Counted from the first letter of the stretch, positions 1-6,747 are shown. The stretch is DNA of 19,260 nucleotides from JASLBX01 sp036374175 (GCA_036374175.1 DASUUH010000063.1:1-19260); one strand, 5' to 3'. Program-made: numbers and translations. Notes: generated by a model from the sequence alone, not told the origin.

Positions 1-334
1 CGGTCATCACACCAACGGCGGCCTGGCCGGTCAGCTGCGGCCACAACGATTCGGTCTGCCGGTCGTACATGACCAGGTTGCTGGCGTACAACCGCCCGGA
101 CGTGCCGAAATCCAGTACCTTGTCACCGACCCGCCGATCGAGGCCGACACCCGAGTTACACAGCGGGCAGTAGGTGATCGCCACCGGGATTCCGCCGACC
201 GTGTCGTTCACGATCTCGTGCCACGTCATGACGGACGGTACTTTCCATTCGCGGCGACGGGTGGCAACTACAGATTCGAGGTCGGCCACTGGGGGCGCCG
301 GACCTGGGGCGTGCCTGGCGGCGCCACCAGCCAT
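1..334 (-). CDS. DUF3179 domain-containing protein (partial, C-terminus beyond left edge)
   Basis: Read on the minus strand from ATG at 334-332, the frame stays open to the window edge. It contains MTWHEIVNDTVGG, ITYCPLCNSGVGLDRRVG, VLDFGTSGRLYASNLVMYD and RQTESLWPQLTGQA, which are the hallmark blocks of the DUF3179 family (function unknown, usually extracytoplasmic). The CPLC pair is conserved in that family. The N-terminus is shorter and more arginine-rich than usual. Homologues normally have a longer lead with a signal peptide and a beta-rich block before MTWHEIV, and here only about 35 residues precede it, with no signal peptide. Either the start is misplaced or the front has been lost. 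A minus-strand -10 (TAAGAT, 348-343) lies 4-5 nt before the ATG, so a leaderless start is possible. The gene is divergent from the spermidine-synthase-like gene across a TTACGTAA element. Confidence 0.8.
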   Translation of the reverse strand, partial: MAGGAARHAPGPAPPVADLESVVATRRREWKVPSVMTWHEIVNDTVGGIPVAITYCPLCNSGVGLDRRVGDKVLDFGTSGRLYASNLVMYDRQTESLWPQLTGQAAVGVMT

Positions 335-365
335 TACAATCTTACGTAACGGTAGAGTTGCAGTG
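335..365. promoter_or_regulatory. Divergent promoter with MerR-type TTACGTAA element
   Basis: The palindrome TTACGTAA (342-349) is followed by CGGTAGAGTTG. A plus-strand -10 TAGAGT lies at 353-358 and a minus-strand -10 TAAGAT at 348-343. The block ACGTAA(C/G)GGTAGAGT occurs again, inverted, upstream of the MerR gene (about 1232-1247). TTACGT half-sites are known in MerR-family operators such as LiuR. Assigning this site to the MerR of this window is inference from the shared sequence. Confidence 0.5.
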
Positions 366-474
366 TGAGCGTCTATTCGAGAAGCAAGGCGAGGTTGACG
401 CTCGGGACGGTGCGGCGATCAATGCGCAGCTGGACTAGGCCCCAGAGCCCGAACCCCCTGAGGTGGAACGCGCG

Positions 475-1185
475 GTGAGAGCCCGCTTCCAAGAGTTGGC
501 GTGGAGCCACACCGATATGGGGACCATCAGCCTGCGCCGCAGGGTGGATCCGTTCCTCGAGACGGAGGTGTTCGAAGTCAAGCTGGACGAGGAGTTTCTG
601 ATGTCCAGTCTGTTCACCACCGGCGAGGTCGAGCTCGCACGGCTCGGGCTCGCCGAGCTGGCCGGAGACAGCTTGGACGTGGTCGTCGGAGGGCTCGGCC
701 TCGGCTACACCGCGCGCACAGTCCTGGATGATCCGCGGGTGCGCTCGCTCATCGTGGTCGAAGCGCTCAGCCCGGTGATCGAGTGGCACGAGCAGCAGCT
801 GCTGCCTGACACTGCAGAGCTAGCGTCTGACTCCCGGACCCGGCTGGTGCGCGGGGACTTCTTCGCGATGCTGAACCTCGACACCGGTCTCGACCCAGCG
901 GCGCCCGGCCGCCGCTTTCACGCGATCCTCGTGGACATCGACCACACACCCCGACACGTGCTGCACCCAACTCACACCAACTTCTACACTCCCGAGGGCC
1001 TGAGACGGCTCGCGCGCTGGCTATGTCCCGGGGGCGTGTTCGCGCTGTGGTCCGACGATCCACCGTACGCCGACTTCACCGCTGTGCTTGAGCAGGTCTT
1101 CGACACAGTGCAAGCCCACGTTGTGACGTTCGCCAATCCGTACACCGGTGGGGAGTCGTCCAACACGGTGTATGTCGCGGTGTGA
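475..1185 (+). CDS. Spermidine-synthase-like SAM-fold methyltransferase/aminopropyltransferase family protein
   Basis: The protein has 236 aa from GTG 475. The glycine-rich SAM-type nucleotide loop VVVGGLGLGYTART lies at about residues 68-81, followed by the acidic strand end VVEALSPVIEWH. Then come GDFFAML, ILVDIDHTPRHVLHP and LARWLCPGGVFALWSDDPP, the usual order of a class I Rossmann spermidine-synthase-like domain. Actinobacterial proteins of this type are commonly annotated spermidine synthase, but they lack the N-terminal tetramerisation domain and the real substrate is unknown. The start at 475 is preferred over GTG 463 because GAGGTGGA (460-467) sits 7 nt upstream as a strong ribosome binding site. 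The same frame continues upstream of 463 to a TAG at 436. It is probably driven by the promoter at 353-358. Function beyond the fold is uncertain. Confidence 0.8.
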   Translation: MRARFQELAWSHTDMGTISLRRRVDPFLETEVFEVKLDEEFLMSSLFTTGEVELARLGLAELAGDSLDVVVGGLGLGYTARTVLDDPRVRSLIVVEALSPVIEWHEQQLLPDTAELASDSRTRLVRGDFFAMLNLDTGLDPAAPGRRFHAILVDIDHTPRHVLHPTHTNFYTPEGLRRLARWLCPGGVFALWSDDPPYADFTAVLEQVFDTVQAHVVTFANPYTGGESSNTVYVAV

Positions 1186-1230
1186 GTTCCCTCCCCACAG
1201 GCGTACACATTCCGCGTACGCTCCGTGGAG

Positions 1231-1280
1231 TACTCTACCCTTACGTGAGAGTTGCCCGGACGTGGGTACGTTACGTGAGG
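1231..1280. promoter_or_regulatory. Tandem MerR-type operator elements upstream of the MerR-prfC operon
   Basis: TTACGTGAG occurs at 1241-1249 and again at 1271-1279, exactly 30 bp apart. The first copy lies in an inverted repeat ACTCT (1232-1236) / AGAGT (1248-1252). The second is part of TACGTTACGTGAG (1267-1279). The first element, read on the minus strand, shares ACGTAA(C/G)GGTAGAGT with the divergent promoter at 342-358. These are likely autoregulatory sites for the MerR protein encoded downstream. A plus-strand -10-like TAGACT at 1317-1322 follows, without a clear -35. Confidence 0.5.
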
Positions 1281-1370
1281 CGGCTCGTTGATGGCCGAAG
1301 AACTGTGACGACACGGTAGACTTGTCTCCCGTTAGGCCGTTGCCCCTTGGTGTCTTCGAGGTGTCGATTC

Positions 1371-1787
1371 GTGTCGTTGCAGCACATGCAGATCGGTGAG
1401 GTGGCCGACCGTACCGGTCTGTCGCTGCGCACGATCCGGTACTACGAGGAGGTGGGTCTGGTTCGCCCGTCATCGCGAACCCAGGGCGGTTTTCGCCTGT
1501 ACACCGAGCCGGATGTGGCCCGGTTGAACCTGGTGAAGCGGATGAAGCCGCTGGGGTTCAGTCTTGAGGAGATGCGGGACCTGCTGTCGGCGCTTGACGA
1601 GCTGGACGCGTCGGCCGGTGGTGAATCGGCACGTGAGGCCTTGATCGACCGGCTTGCCGCCTATCGGGCGGCGGCTGAGCAGCGGTGTGCGGCGTTACGG
1701 GAGCAGCTCGAGACGGCCGAGGCGTTCGCCGCGGACCTGCGCATCGAGATCGCCCGGCAGCGGCAGTTGGGGACGCAGACCAGATGA
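1371..1787 (+). CDS. MerR family transcriptional regulator
   Basis: The N-terminal winged-helix HTH is typical of MerR: MQIGEVADRTGLSLRTIRYY, then EEVGLVRPS, GGFRLYTEPDVARL and KRMKPLGFSLEEMRDLL. A long Ala/Arg/Glu-rich dimerisation coiled coil runs to the end. There is no cysteine in the effector region, so a thiol-ligated metal sensor such as CueR or MerR is unlikely. A small-molecule or drug sensor, or an effector-less role, fits better. Start choice is uncertain: GTG 1371 has GAGG (1358-1361) 9 nt upstream, while ATG 1386 gives the canonical MQIGEV start and TTG 1347 gives a longer form. Its stop overlaps the prfC start as ATGA, so the two genes are translationally coupled. Probably autoregulated through the TTACGTGAG repeats at 1241 and 1271. 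Confidence 0.88.
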   Translation: MSLQHMQIGEVADRTGLSLRTIRYYEEVGLVRPSSRTQGGFRLYTEPDVARLNLVKRMKPLGFSLEEMRDLLSALDELDASAGGESAREALIDRLAAYRAAAEQRCAALREQLETAEAFAADLRIEIARQRQLGTQTR

Positions 1788-3376
1788 GCACAGCCACGAT
1801 GGCCGCCAGCGAGGTGCTCACCGAGGCGGCCCGCCGCCGCACGTTCGCCGTTATCAGCCATCCTGACGCGGGCAAGTCGACCTTGACCGAGGCGCTGGCG
1901 CTGCACGCGCGGGTGATTGCCGAGGCCGGGGCGGTGCACGGCAAGGCCGGTCGTAAGGGCGTGGTGTCGGACTGGATGGAGATGGAACGTGCCCGCGGTA
2001 TCTCGATCACCAGCGCCGCGTTGCAGTTCGAGTACCGCGACCTCGTCGTGAACCTGCTTGACACGCCAGGTCACGCGGATTTCTCCGAGGACACCTACCG
2101 CGTCCTGTCGGCGGTGGATTGCGCGGTGATGCTGCTTGATGCGGCGGCCGGGTTGGAGCCGCAGACACTCAAGCTGTTCGACGTGTGCCGGCACCGCGGC
2201 ATCCCGGTGATCACGTTTATCAACAAGTGGGACCGCCCGGGCAAGCATGCCCTGGAGCTGTGCGACGAGCTGGAGTCGCGCATCGGGTTGCGGCCGACGC
2301 CGTTGACCTGGCCGGTGGGGGAGGCCGGCCACTTCGCCGGATTCCTCGACGTACGCGGCGGTTCGATGAGCGTGTTCGAACGCGCCCCCGGCGGCGCGCG
2401 GATCTCCGAGGAGCGGACGTTGACGGCCGCCGAGGCAGAGCGGGAGCATGGCGACGAGTGGCAGGCCGCGGTGGAGGAGGCGGGGCTGCTCGATCCGCTC
2501 GATCCAGAATCGTTCCTGGCCGGCCGGACGACACCGCTGCTGTTCGGTGCCGCGGTGGCGAATATCGGGGTGCGGCACCTGCTGGAAGCGCTGGCCGAGC
2601 TTGCCCCGGCGCCGTCGGCCCGGCCAGACGTTGACGGCGGCGAGCGCGACCTGGACGAGCCGTTCGCTGGGCTGGTGTTCAAGGTGCAGGCCGGCATGGA
2701 CCCCGCGCACCGCGACAGGGTCGCATTCGTGCGGGTGTGCTCGGGCAAGTTCGAGCGCGGATCTGTCCTCACGCACGCCGGCACCGGGCGGGCCTTCGCG
2801 ACCAAGTACGCCCAGGCGATGTTCGGGCGCGACCGCGAGACCGTCGAGGTCGCCTACCCGGGCGACATCGTCGGGCTCGTCAACGCGTCGGCGCTGCGTC
2901 CGGGTGACACCCTGCACGCCGACGGAGCCGCCGTGGTGTTCCCTCCGATCCCGTCGTTCGCGCCCGAGCATTTCGCGGTAGGCCGCGCTACCGACACCAG
3001 CAAGGGCAAGCAGTTCCGTCGCGGCATCGAGCAGCTGGAGCAGGAAGGTGTCGTGCAGGTCCTCCGCTCGAACCTGCGCGGTGACGCCGCGCCCATTCTG
3101 GCCGCGGTCGGGCCGCTGCAGTTCGAGGTGGCGGCCCATCGGATGGCCCGCGAGTTCGGCGCGGCCATCGCACTCGAACACCTGCCGTACTTGTTAGCTC
3201 GAGTCACCTTGCCCGGGTACGTCCGTGTCCTGGACGCCGAGCGGGGGTGCGAGGTGGCCGAACGGGCCGACGGCGCCCTGCTGGCATTGTTCACCGACCG
3301 GTGGCGGCTGGACTCTGTGCGCCGCAACCACCCAGAGATCAGCCTCGAGCCGCTCGTCGCCGACGCCGAGCAGTGA
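1784..3376 (+). CDS. prfC: Peptide chain release factor 3 (GTPase)
   Basis: The protein has 530 aa, a normal RF3 length. G1 is SHPDAGKST (residues 25-33). The RF3-specific switch I block is DWMEMERARGISITS (64-78), G3 is DTPGH (94-98) and G4 is NKWD (148-151). Later blocks include EPQTLKLFDVCRHRGIPV, FKVQAGMDPAHRDRVAFVRV and GPLQFEVAAHRM, all typical of RF3 rather than EF-G or Tet(M). RF3 is a ribosome-bound GTPase that removes RF1/RF2 after termination. ATG 1784 overlaps the MerR stop by 4 nt. The setting is unusual: a regulator directly ahead and an exporter behind, rather than a translation-gene neighbourhood. That suggests conditional expression, perhaps under ribosome stress. Identification as RF3 is firm; the stress role is inference. 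Confidence 0.95.
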   Translation: MSTATMAASEVLTEAARRRTFAVISHPDAGKSTLTEALALHARVIAEAGAVHGKAGRKGVVSDWMEMERARGISITSAALQFEYRDLVVNLLDTPGHADFSEDTYRVLSAVDCAVMLLDAAAGLEPQTLKLFDVCRHRGIPVITFINKWDRPGKHALELCDELESRIGLRPTPLTWPVGEAGHFAGFLDVRGGSMSVFERAPGGARISEERTLTAAEAEREHGDEWQAAVEEAGLLDPLDPESFLAGRTTPLLFGAAVANIGVRHLLEALAELAPAPSARPDVDGGERDLDEPFAGLVFKVQAGMDPAHRDRVAFVRVCSGKFERGSVLTHAGTGRAFATKYAQAMFGRDRETVEVAYPGDIVGLVNASALRPGDTLHADGAAVVFPPIPSFAPEHFAVGRATDTSKGKQFRRGIEQLEQEGVVQVLRSNLRGDAAPILAAVGPLQFEVAAHRMAREFGAAIALEHLPYLLARVTLPGYVRVLDAERGCEVAERADGALLALFTDRWRLDSVRRNHPEISLEPLVADAEQ

Positions 3377-3428
3377 ACACTCCGAGCCGGCCACCCAATC
3401 CACACAACACCGAAGGAAGAACCACTTC

Positions 3429-4706
3429 GTGGTGACCACTGTCCTGTCCCGACCACGCCCATCGAACGCCAAGACGCCCGATGGTTTCTACGGCTGGCGC
3501 ATCGTCGCCTACGCCAGCCTCGCAGTCGCCGCGACCGGCCCCGGCCAGACCGCCGGGGTGTCGCTGTTCGTCGACCCGCTGATCCGCGACCTCGGCATCT
3601 CCCGTTCCGCGGTGTCCACCGCCTACCTGATCGGCACGCTCACCGGCGCACTGGCCCTGCCATGGATCGGCCGCGCGCTCGACCGGTACGGCGTCCGCCG
3701 CACCATGGCCGTCATCGGTGCCGCGTTCGGCGCGGTACTGATCGCCTTGGCCACCGTGTCAAGCATCGTCGGGCTGACAGCAGGGTTCGTCGGCATCCGG
3801 ATGGCCGGCCAGGGCGCGCTGACTCTGACCGCTACGACGGCGGCAGCTTTGTGGTTCGACCGCCGCCGAGGCACCGCAGTCGGCATCGTCAGCGCCGTCG
3901 GTGCGGTGGGCATCTCGATGACACCGCTACTCGCTGAGATGCTGATCGCCCAGTACGACTGGCGGGTGGCCTGGTTGATCCTTGGGCTCGCCGTGTGGCT
4001 CGTCGTTATCCCCATCGCGCTGGCGGGAATGCGCGACCGTCCGGCCAGTCTCGGGCAGTGGCCCGACGGCAGCGTGCCCAGCGACACCGCCGCTGCGCGC
4101 GCCGCGGCGAACTGGGGAGTCCGGCGCGGCGAGGCGATGCGGCACCCGTTCTTCTGGGTCGTCACCGGCGGTGTCGCCGCCTGCGGGCTGCTGGGCACCG
4201 CGGTCAACTTCCACCAGATCAGCCTGCTTGGAGAACGCGGGCTCAGCACGGCCCAGGCGGCGGCCAACTTCATCCCGCAAACCGTCGCCGCGCTGGCCGC
4301 AACGCTGGCCACCGGAATGCTGGCCGACCGGGTCCGCCACCGCTGGCTGATCATCGCTGCCATGGCGTCGCTGGCCGGCGGGCTGGCCTGGGCCACCCAG
4401 GTCACACCGGGGCTGTCCGCCGTGCTGTTCGGCGCCCTGATCGGGGCCGCCGGAGGCAGCATGCGCGCTCTCGAAGCGGCTACCTTCCCCCGATACTTCG
4501 GCACCCGCCACATCGGCTCGATCCGCGGCACGGTCGCCGCCCTGTCCGTCGCATCGACCGCATTCGGGCCCCTGCTCTACGCCGCCGCCCACAGCGCCAC
4601 CGGCGGATACACGGCTGTGCTGTGGGCCAGCCTTCCACTCCCGCTATTGATCGCCGCCGTAGCTGTGTTCGTCCACCCACCCCGGCTACGCGAGCACCAC
4701 CGTTGA
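3429..4706 (+). CDS. Major facilitator superfamily transporter
   Basis: The protein is about 425 aa with some 12 hydrophobic segments in two halves around a central polar loop (GMRDRPASLGQWPDG to RRGEAMRHP). The MFS signature between TM2 and TM3 is GRALDRYGVRRTM, and the second half has a matching ADRVRHRW. FYGWRIVAYASL at the front and GVSLFVDPLIRDLGISRSAV resemble the OFA/monocarboxylate-type MFS, but the substrate cannot be read from sequence. GTG 3429 (or 3432) is chosen because AAGGAAG (3413-3419) lies 9 nt upstream. The open frame extends upstream to 3225, but that part overlaps prfC out of frame and is a shadow. It follows prfC by 52 nt on the same strand, so it is likely part of the MerR-controlled unit, which would fit an efflux role. 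Confidence 0.85.
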   Translation: MVTTVLSRPRPSNAKTPDGFYGWRIVAYASLAVAATGPGQTAGVSLFVDPLIRDLGISRSAVSTAYLIGTLTGALALPWIGRALDRYGVRRTMAVIGAAFGAVLIALATVSSIVGLTAGFVGIRMAGQGALTLTATTAAALWFDRRRGTAVGIVSAVGAVGISMTPLLAEMLIAQYDWRVAWLILGLAVWLVVIPIALAGMRDRPASLGQWPDGSVPSDTAAARAAANWGVRRGEAMRHPFFWVVTGGVAACGLLGTAVNFHQISLLGERGLSTAQAAANFIPQTVAALAATLATGMLADRVRHRWLIIAAMASLAGGLAWATQVTPGLSAVLFGALIGAAGGSMRALEAATFPRYFGTRHIGSIRGTVAALSVASTAFGPLLYAAAHSATGGYTAVLWASLPLPLLIAAVAVFVHPPRLREHHR

Positions 4707-4761
4707 TTGCAGGACCGGCAACGCACCGAGCGGGCCAAGCACTCCTCGGCCGCAAACTCTC

Positions 4762-4792
4762 CTGACAATCAGCCGGCGACATCGGCTAGTGT
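4762..4792 (+). promoter_or_regulatory. Promoter of hemerythrin gene, probably leaderless
   Basis: A -35-like CTGACA (4762-4767) and a -10 TAGTGT (4787-4792) are separated by 19 bp. The start codon at 4805 lies about 12 nt behind the -10, close to the expected transcription start. No Shine-Dalgarno sequence is visible, so a leaderless or near-leaderless transcript is likely. Confidence 0.45.
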
Positions 4793-4804
4793 GGTCGCCA
4801 CTAT

Positions 4805-5323
4805 ATGGCGACATCGAATACGTCAGAAGACCGGGTCACAGCGCTCGGTAACCAGATGGTCCAGGTGCACATCTGGCTGCTTGACACACTTGACCAGGTC
4901 CGCGCTGATTTCGCGGCCCACTCCCAGGGGACCGGCCCACCGCCTCGTGAGCTAACAAATCACTGCATGGCGTTCTGTTCGGCGTTGGAGCGGCACCACA
5001 GCGGCGAAGATCGCTCGGTATTTCCAGCGTTGGCGCGAAAATCACCCAAACTCCGACCCCTGCTGGAGGAGCTTGAGCGGGACCACCGGTTCATCGCCGA
5101 GATCCTCCGCCGGCTCAACGAACTCATTGACACGTTCGGTTCTACCGACACCCGTGATTCCATTCAGATCCGCCAGACCCACCATGAGCTCGAAGGCCTT
5201 GCCGCCATACTCGAGTCGCACCTGCGGTATGAAGAGAAGAAGATCATTGACGCTTTGAATGAGATTTCTGCCTCCAAGCTCGATGTCAGGGGCTTTCTGG
5301 TGGTCAGCAGACCAGCGCCGTAA
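4805..5323 (+). CDS. Hemerythrin HHE cation-binding domain protein
   Basis: This is a 172-aa all-helical protein. The spacing of metal ligands fits the hemerythrin HHE four-helix bundle: H22 (QVHIWLLD), H64/H65 with E68 (LERHHSGED), H94 (ERDHRF) and H139 with E143/E144 (ESHLRYEEKKI). These could bind a non-haem di-iron centre for O2, NO or redox sensing. The last 20 residues are a non-conserved tail. It is soluble, with no signal peptide. It is a single plus-strand gene convergent with the ADP-ribosylglycohydrolase remnant. No ribosome binding site precedes ATG 4805; a leaderless promoter is proposed. A link to the redox genes further right is only suggestive. Confidence 0.87.
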   Translation: MATSNTSEDRVTALGNQMVQVHIWLLDTLDQVRADFAAHSQGTGPPPRELTNHCMAFCSALERHHSGEDRSVFPALARKSPKLRPLLEELERDHRFIAEILRRLNELIDTFGSTDTRDSIQIRQTHHELEGLAAILESHLRYEEKKIIDALNEISASKLDVRGFLVVSRPAP

Positions 5324-5344
5324 CGCGTTTTCGCATTGTGGCCA

Positions 5345-5370
5345 GGCTCCTCCGGCAATCCACCGGAGCC
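5345..5370. terminator. Hairpin between convergent genes
   Basis: GGCTCC (5345-5350) pairs with GGAGCC (5365-5370). An alternative stem pairs CTCCGG (5350-5355) with CCGGAG (5363-5368). It lies between the hemerythrin stop and the stop of the convergent minus-strand gene. No U-tract follows, as is common in actinobacteria, so its terminator activity is only likely. Confidence 0.45.
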
Positions 5371-5371
5371 T

Positions 5372-5898
5372 TCACGTGATGCGCCAGGAGTAGGTGCGGT
5401 CCGCGAGGGCGTCAGCTACGTGTGTGAGTCGCTCGCGCTGCTCCAACCGTCGGAGTAGGCGCTCGGGGAGTGAACCCTCGCCGGACGCGGCGCCAGCAAG
5501 TGAGCCGGCCATGGCTGCGACGGTATCGGTGTCGCCGCCCATCGCCACGGCGAAGCTGATCGCTGCGACCGGATCGGACGGGCAGTGCAAGTACGCCGCG
5601 ACGGCTGCCGGCGCCGCCTCGTGGGCGGCGATTCCGGATCCGATCAATCCCGCGACCTTGACCGGATCCGGTCCGCCAGGCCGGCGAGGTAGTCGGCGAG
5701 CGCAACCTGCAGCGCCGTGTCATCGGTCCATCGCAACGGTCGGTCGGAGTCGACCCATGCCCGCAGTTCGTCCGGAGCCACGACCGGACGGCCTTCGAAC
5801 GGCGCACCCAGCGCATCACCGAGCGCTCCGCCGAGCAGGCATCCTCGCACCCGCCGCCGCCACGCCGTCAGCTCCGAGCCCCAGTCCCCGACAGACAT
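5372..5898 (-). pseudogene. ADP-ribosylglycohydrolase family remnant with internal deletion
   Basis: Two frames hold the two ends of one ADP-ribosyl-glycohydrolase (DraG-like). Residues read from 5898 give GCLLGGALGDALGAPFEG and RWTDDTALQVALADYLAG, the N-terminal metal-binding half with the WTDDT motif. A second frame ending at 5372 gives GPDPVKVAGLIGSGIAAHEA and AMGGDTDTVAAMAGSLAGA, the C-terminal half with the GGDTDT metal ligands. The family is normally about 300 aa. Only about 170 codons remain, the central part (roughly 130-150 aa) is missing, and the halves are out of frame, with the join near 5655-5690. The N-terminal frame ends early as an 84-aa protein. CCGGATC occurs near the junction at 5633 and 5661. 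This is best read as a decayed gene. Coding began 10 nt after the zinc-ribbon gene, so both once formed an operon. Confidence 0.85.
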
Positions 5899-5907
5899 GT
5901 TGCAGGG

Positions 5908-6240
5908 TCACGTGCGCGGCTGCGAGGCCGCGGTGATGTAGTCCGGAGGCAGACTTTGGCCCTTTGCGATGTACTTCTCGACAGCTTCGCGGTCGCACAC
6001 CGCGCAGGCAGGAACATCCTGCCGGCCGACGATCGAGACCACCGTGGCGCGCCCGCCCGCCACCACCGACCGGGACACCGTGGACAGGTCGGTGCCGCCG
6101 CACGTGGCGCACCGTGGGGTGTCGTCCCTCGGCCACTCGTGACCACACCGGCCACAACTGAGCATGATCGTCCCGTCCACGGGACGGCCGTACAGATCGT
6201 CGTCCTCACCACAAGATGGACATCTGAACTGGTGAGCCAT
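5908..6240 (-). CDS. Small zinc-ribbon protein with four CxxC pairs
   Basis: This 110-aa protein has CPSC (7-10), CGRC (29-32), CATC (44-47) and CAVC (79-82). These form two likely zinc-ribbon/treble-clef Zn sites separated by a short beta-rich stretch. No catalytic domain, signal peptide or membrane segment is visible, and no named family is recognised. It may act as an adaptor or nucleic-acid-binding protein. The start at 6240 has no Shine-Dalgarno sequence but sits 6 nt behind a -10 TAACCT, so it is probably leaderless. The next minus-strand gene is the ADP-ribosylglycohydrolase remnant, 10 nt downstream. It is intact, with no frame damage. Confidence 0.72.
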   Translation of the reverse strand: MAHQFRCPSCGEDDDLYGRPVDGTIMLSCGRCGHEWPRDDTPRCATCGGTDLSTVSRSVVAGGRATVVSIVGRQDVPACAVCDREAVEKYIAKGQSLPPDYITAASQPRT

Positions 6241-6246
6241 GCCACG

Positions 6247-6252
6247 AGGTTA
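6247..6252 (-). promoter_or_regulatory. -10 element for leaderless zinc-ribbon gene
   Basis: On the minus strand TAACCT is followed by six bases and then the ATG at 6240, placing the predicted transcription start at the start codon. No convincing -35 is seen. Confidence 0.4.
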
Positions 6253-6355
6253 CCGGCACGCCCGGTACCCACCTCCGTCGTGGGCAGTTGCCACCGAGGG
6301 TGACCAGGGCGAGTGCGAGTACGCATGCAGTGGCCGGAAGCGGCCTGTTCGGGGT

Positions 6356-6383
6356 CGTTGGGACCTGTTCGGCGGGCCCAACG
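6356..6383. repeat. 10-bp inverted repeat in divergent intergenic region
   Basis: CGTTGGGACC (6356-6365) and GGGCCCAACG (6374-6383) are inverted copies with one mismatch around an 8-nt centre. The left part overlaps a direct repeat CCTGTTCGG at 6344-6352 and 6364-6372, exactly 20 bp apart. The site lies 40-70 nt upstream of the ArsR start and could be an activator or repressor site, or a GC-rich hairpin. Confidence 0.5.
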
Positions 6384-6411
6384 GCCCTGAAGCTGGTCAC
6401 TCCATCCGCCT

Positions 6412-6447
6412 TAGTTTTCAATTGTGATTGCTTCAAAGGGCATTGAA
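6412..6447 (+). promoter_or_regulatory. Leaderless promoter and candidate ArsR operator
   Basis: The -10 TAGTTT (6412-6417) lies 6 nt before GTG 6424, so transcription probably begins at the start codon. Around it, in an unusually A/T-rich patch, are two small inverted repeats: CAAT-TGTG-ATTG (6419-6430) and TTCAA-AGGGCA-TTGAA (6432-6447). ArsR/SmtB repressors bind such imperfect AT-rich dyads over their own promoter, so this is a plausible autoregulatory operator. Confidence 0.5.
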
Positions 6448-6747
6448 CTGTTTGCGGGTTCGCCCTCGCCCAGCAGGGAGTCTGCGCTGTCGTTGCTGGG
6501 CGCGGTGGCGGATCCGGTCCGGTGGACGGTGCTGCGGCGGTTGTCCGCTGGCCAGGCCTGTGTGTGTGATCTTCAGGTTGAGGTGCCGGTGGCGCTCAAC
6601 CTGCTCAGCTATCACCTGAAGGTGCTGCGCGAAGCAGGGCTGGTTACCACCAGCCGACGGGGCCGCTGGGTCGACTACCGGCTGGCCGACGGCGCGTTCG
6701 TGAGGCTGACCGAGGCGCTGCCCGTGCCGGACCGAGAGCGGAAATGA
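6424..6747 (+). CDS. ArsR/SmtB family metalloregulator with CxC motif
   Basis: This 107-aa winged-helix repressor has AVADPVRWTVLRRLSAGQA, then CVCDL, LLSYHLKVLREAGLVTT and RRGRWVDYRLADGAF, in ArsR order. The two cysteines, spaced CVC before the recognition helix, match the As(III)/Sb(III)-sensing motif of E. coli-type ArsR (ELCVCDL). They are the only cysteines in the protein, so a SqrR/BigR-type persulfide sensor with two distant cysteines is less likely. Its stop overlaps the permease start as ATGA, indicating a coupled operon. It should repress its own operon at the dyads around 6419-6447 and be released by a thiol-reactive metalloid. The inducer is inferred, not shown. Confidence 0.88.
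   Translation: MIASKGIELFAGSPSPSRESALSLLGAVADPVRWTVLRRLSAGQACVCDLQVEVPVALNLLSYHLKVLREAGLVTTSRRGRWVDYRLADGAFVRLTEALPVPDRERK

Noticed and set aside
1661..3181. 506-codon open frame on the minus strand
   Set aside because: It lies wholly antisense to prfC, has arginine/histidine-rich shadow composition and no family motif.
1784..3376. Ribosomal protection protein (Tet(M)-like) or EF-G
   Set aside because: The DWMEMERARGISITS switch block and overall length of 530 aa are those of RF3.
5956..6303. 115-codon plus-strand open frame opposite the zinc-ribbon gene
   Set aside because: Shadow frame; the minus strand shows four regular CxxC pairs and a plausible start.
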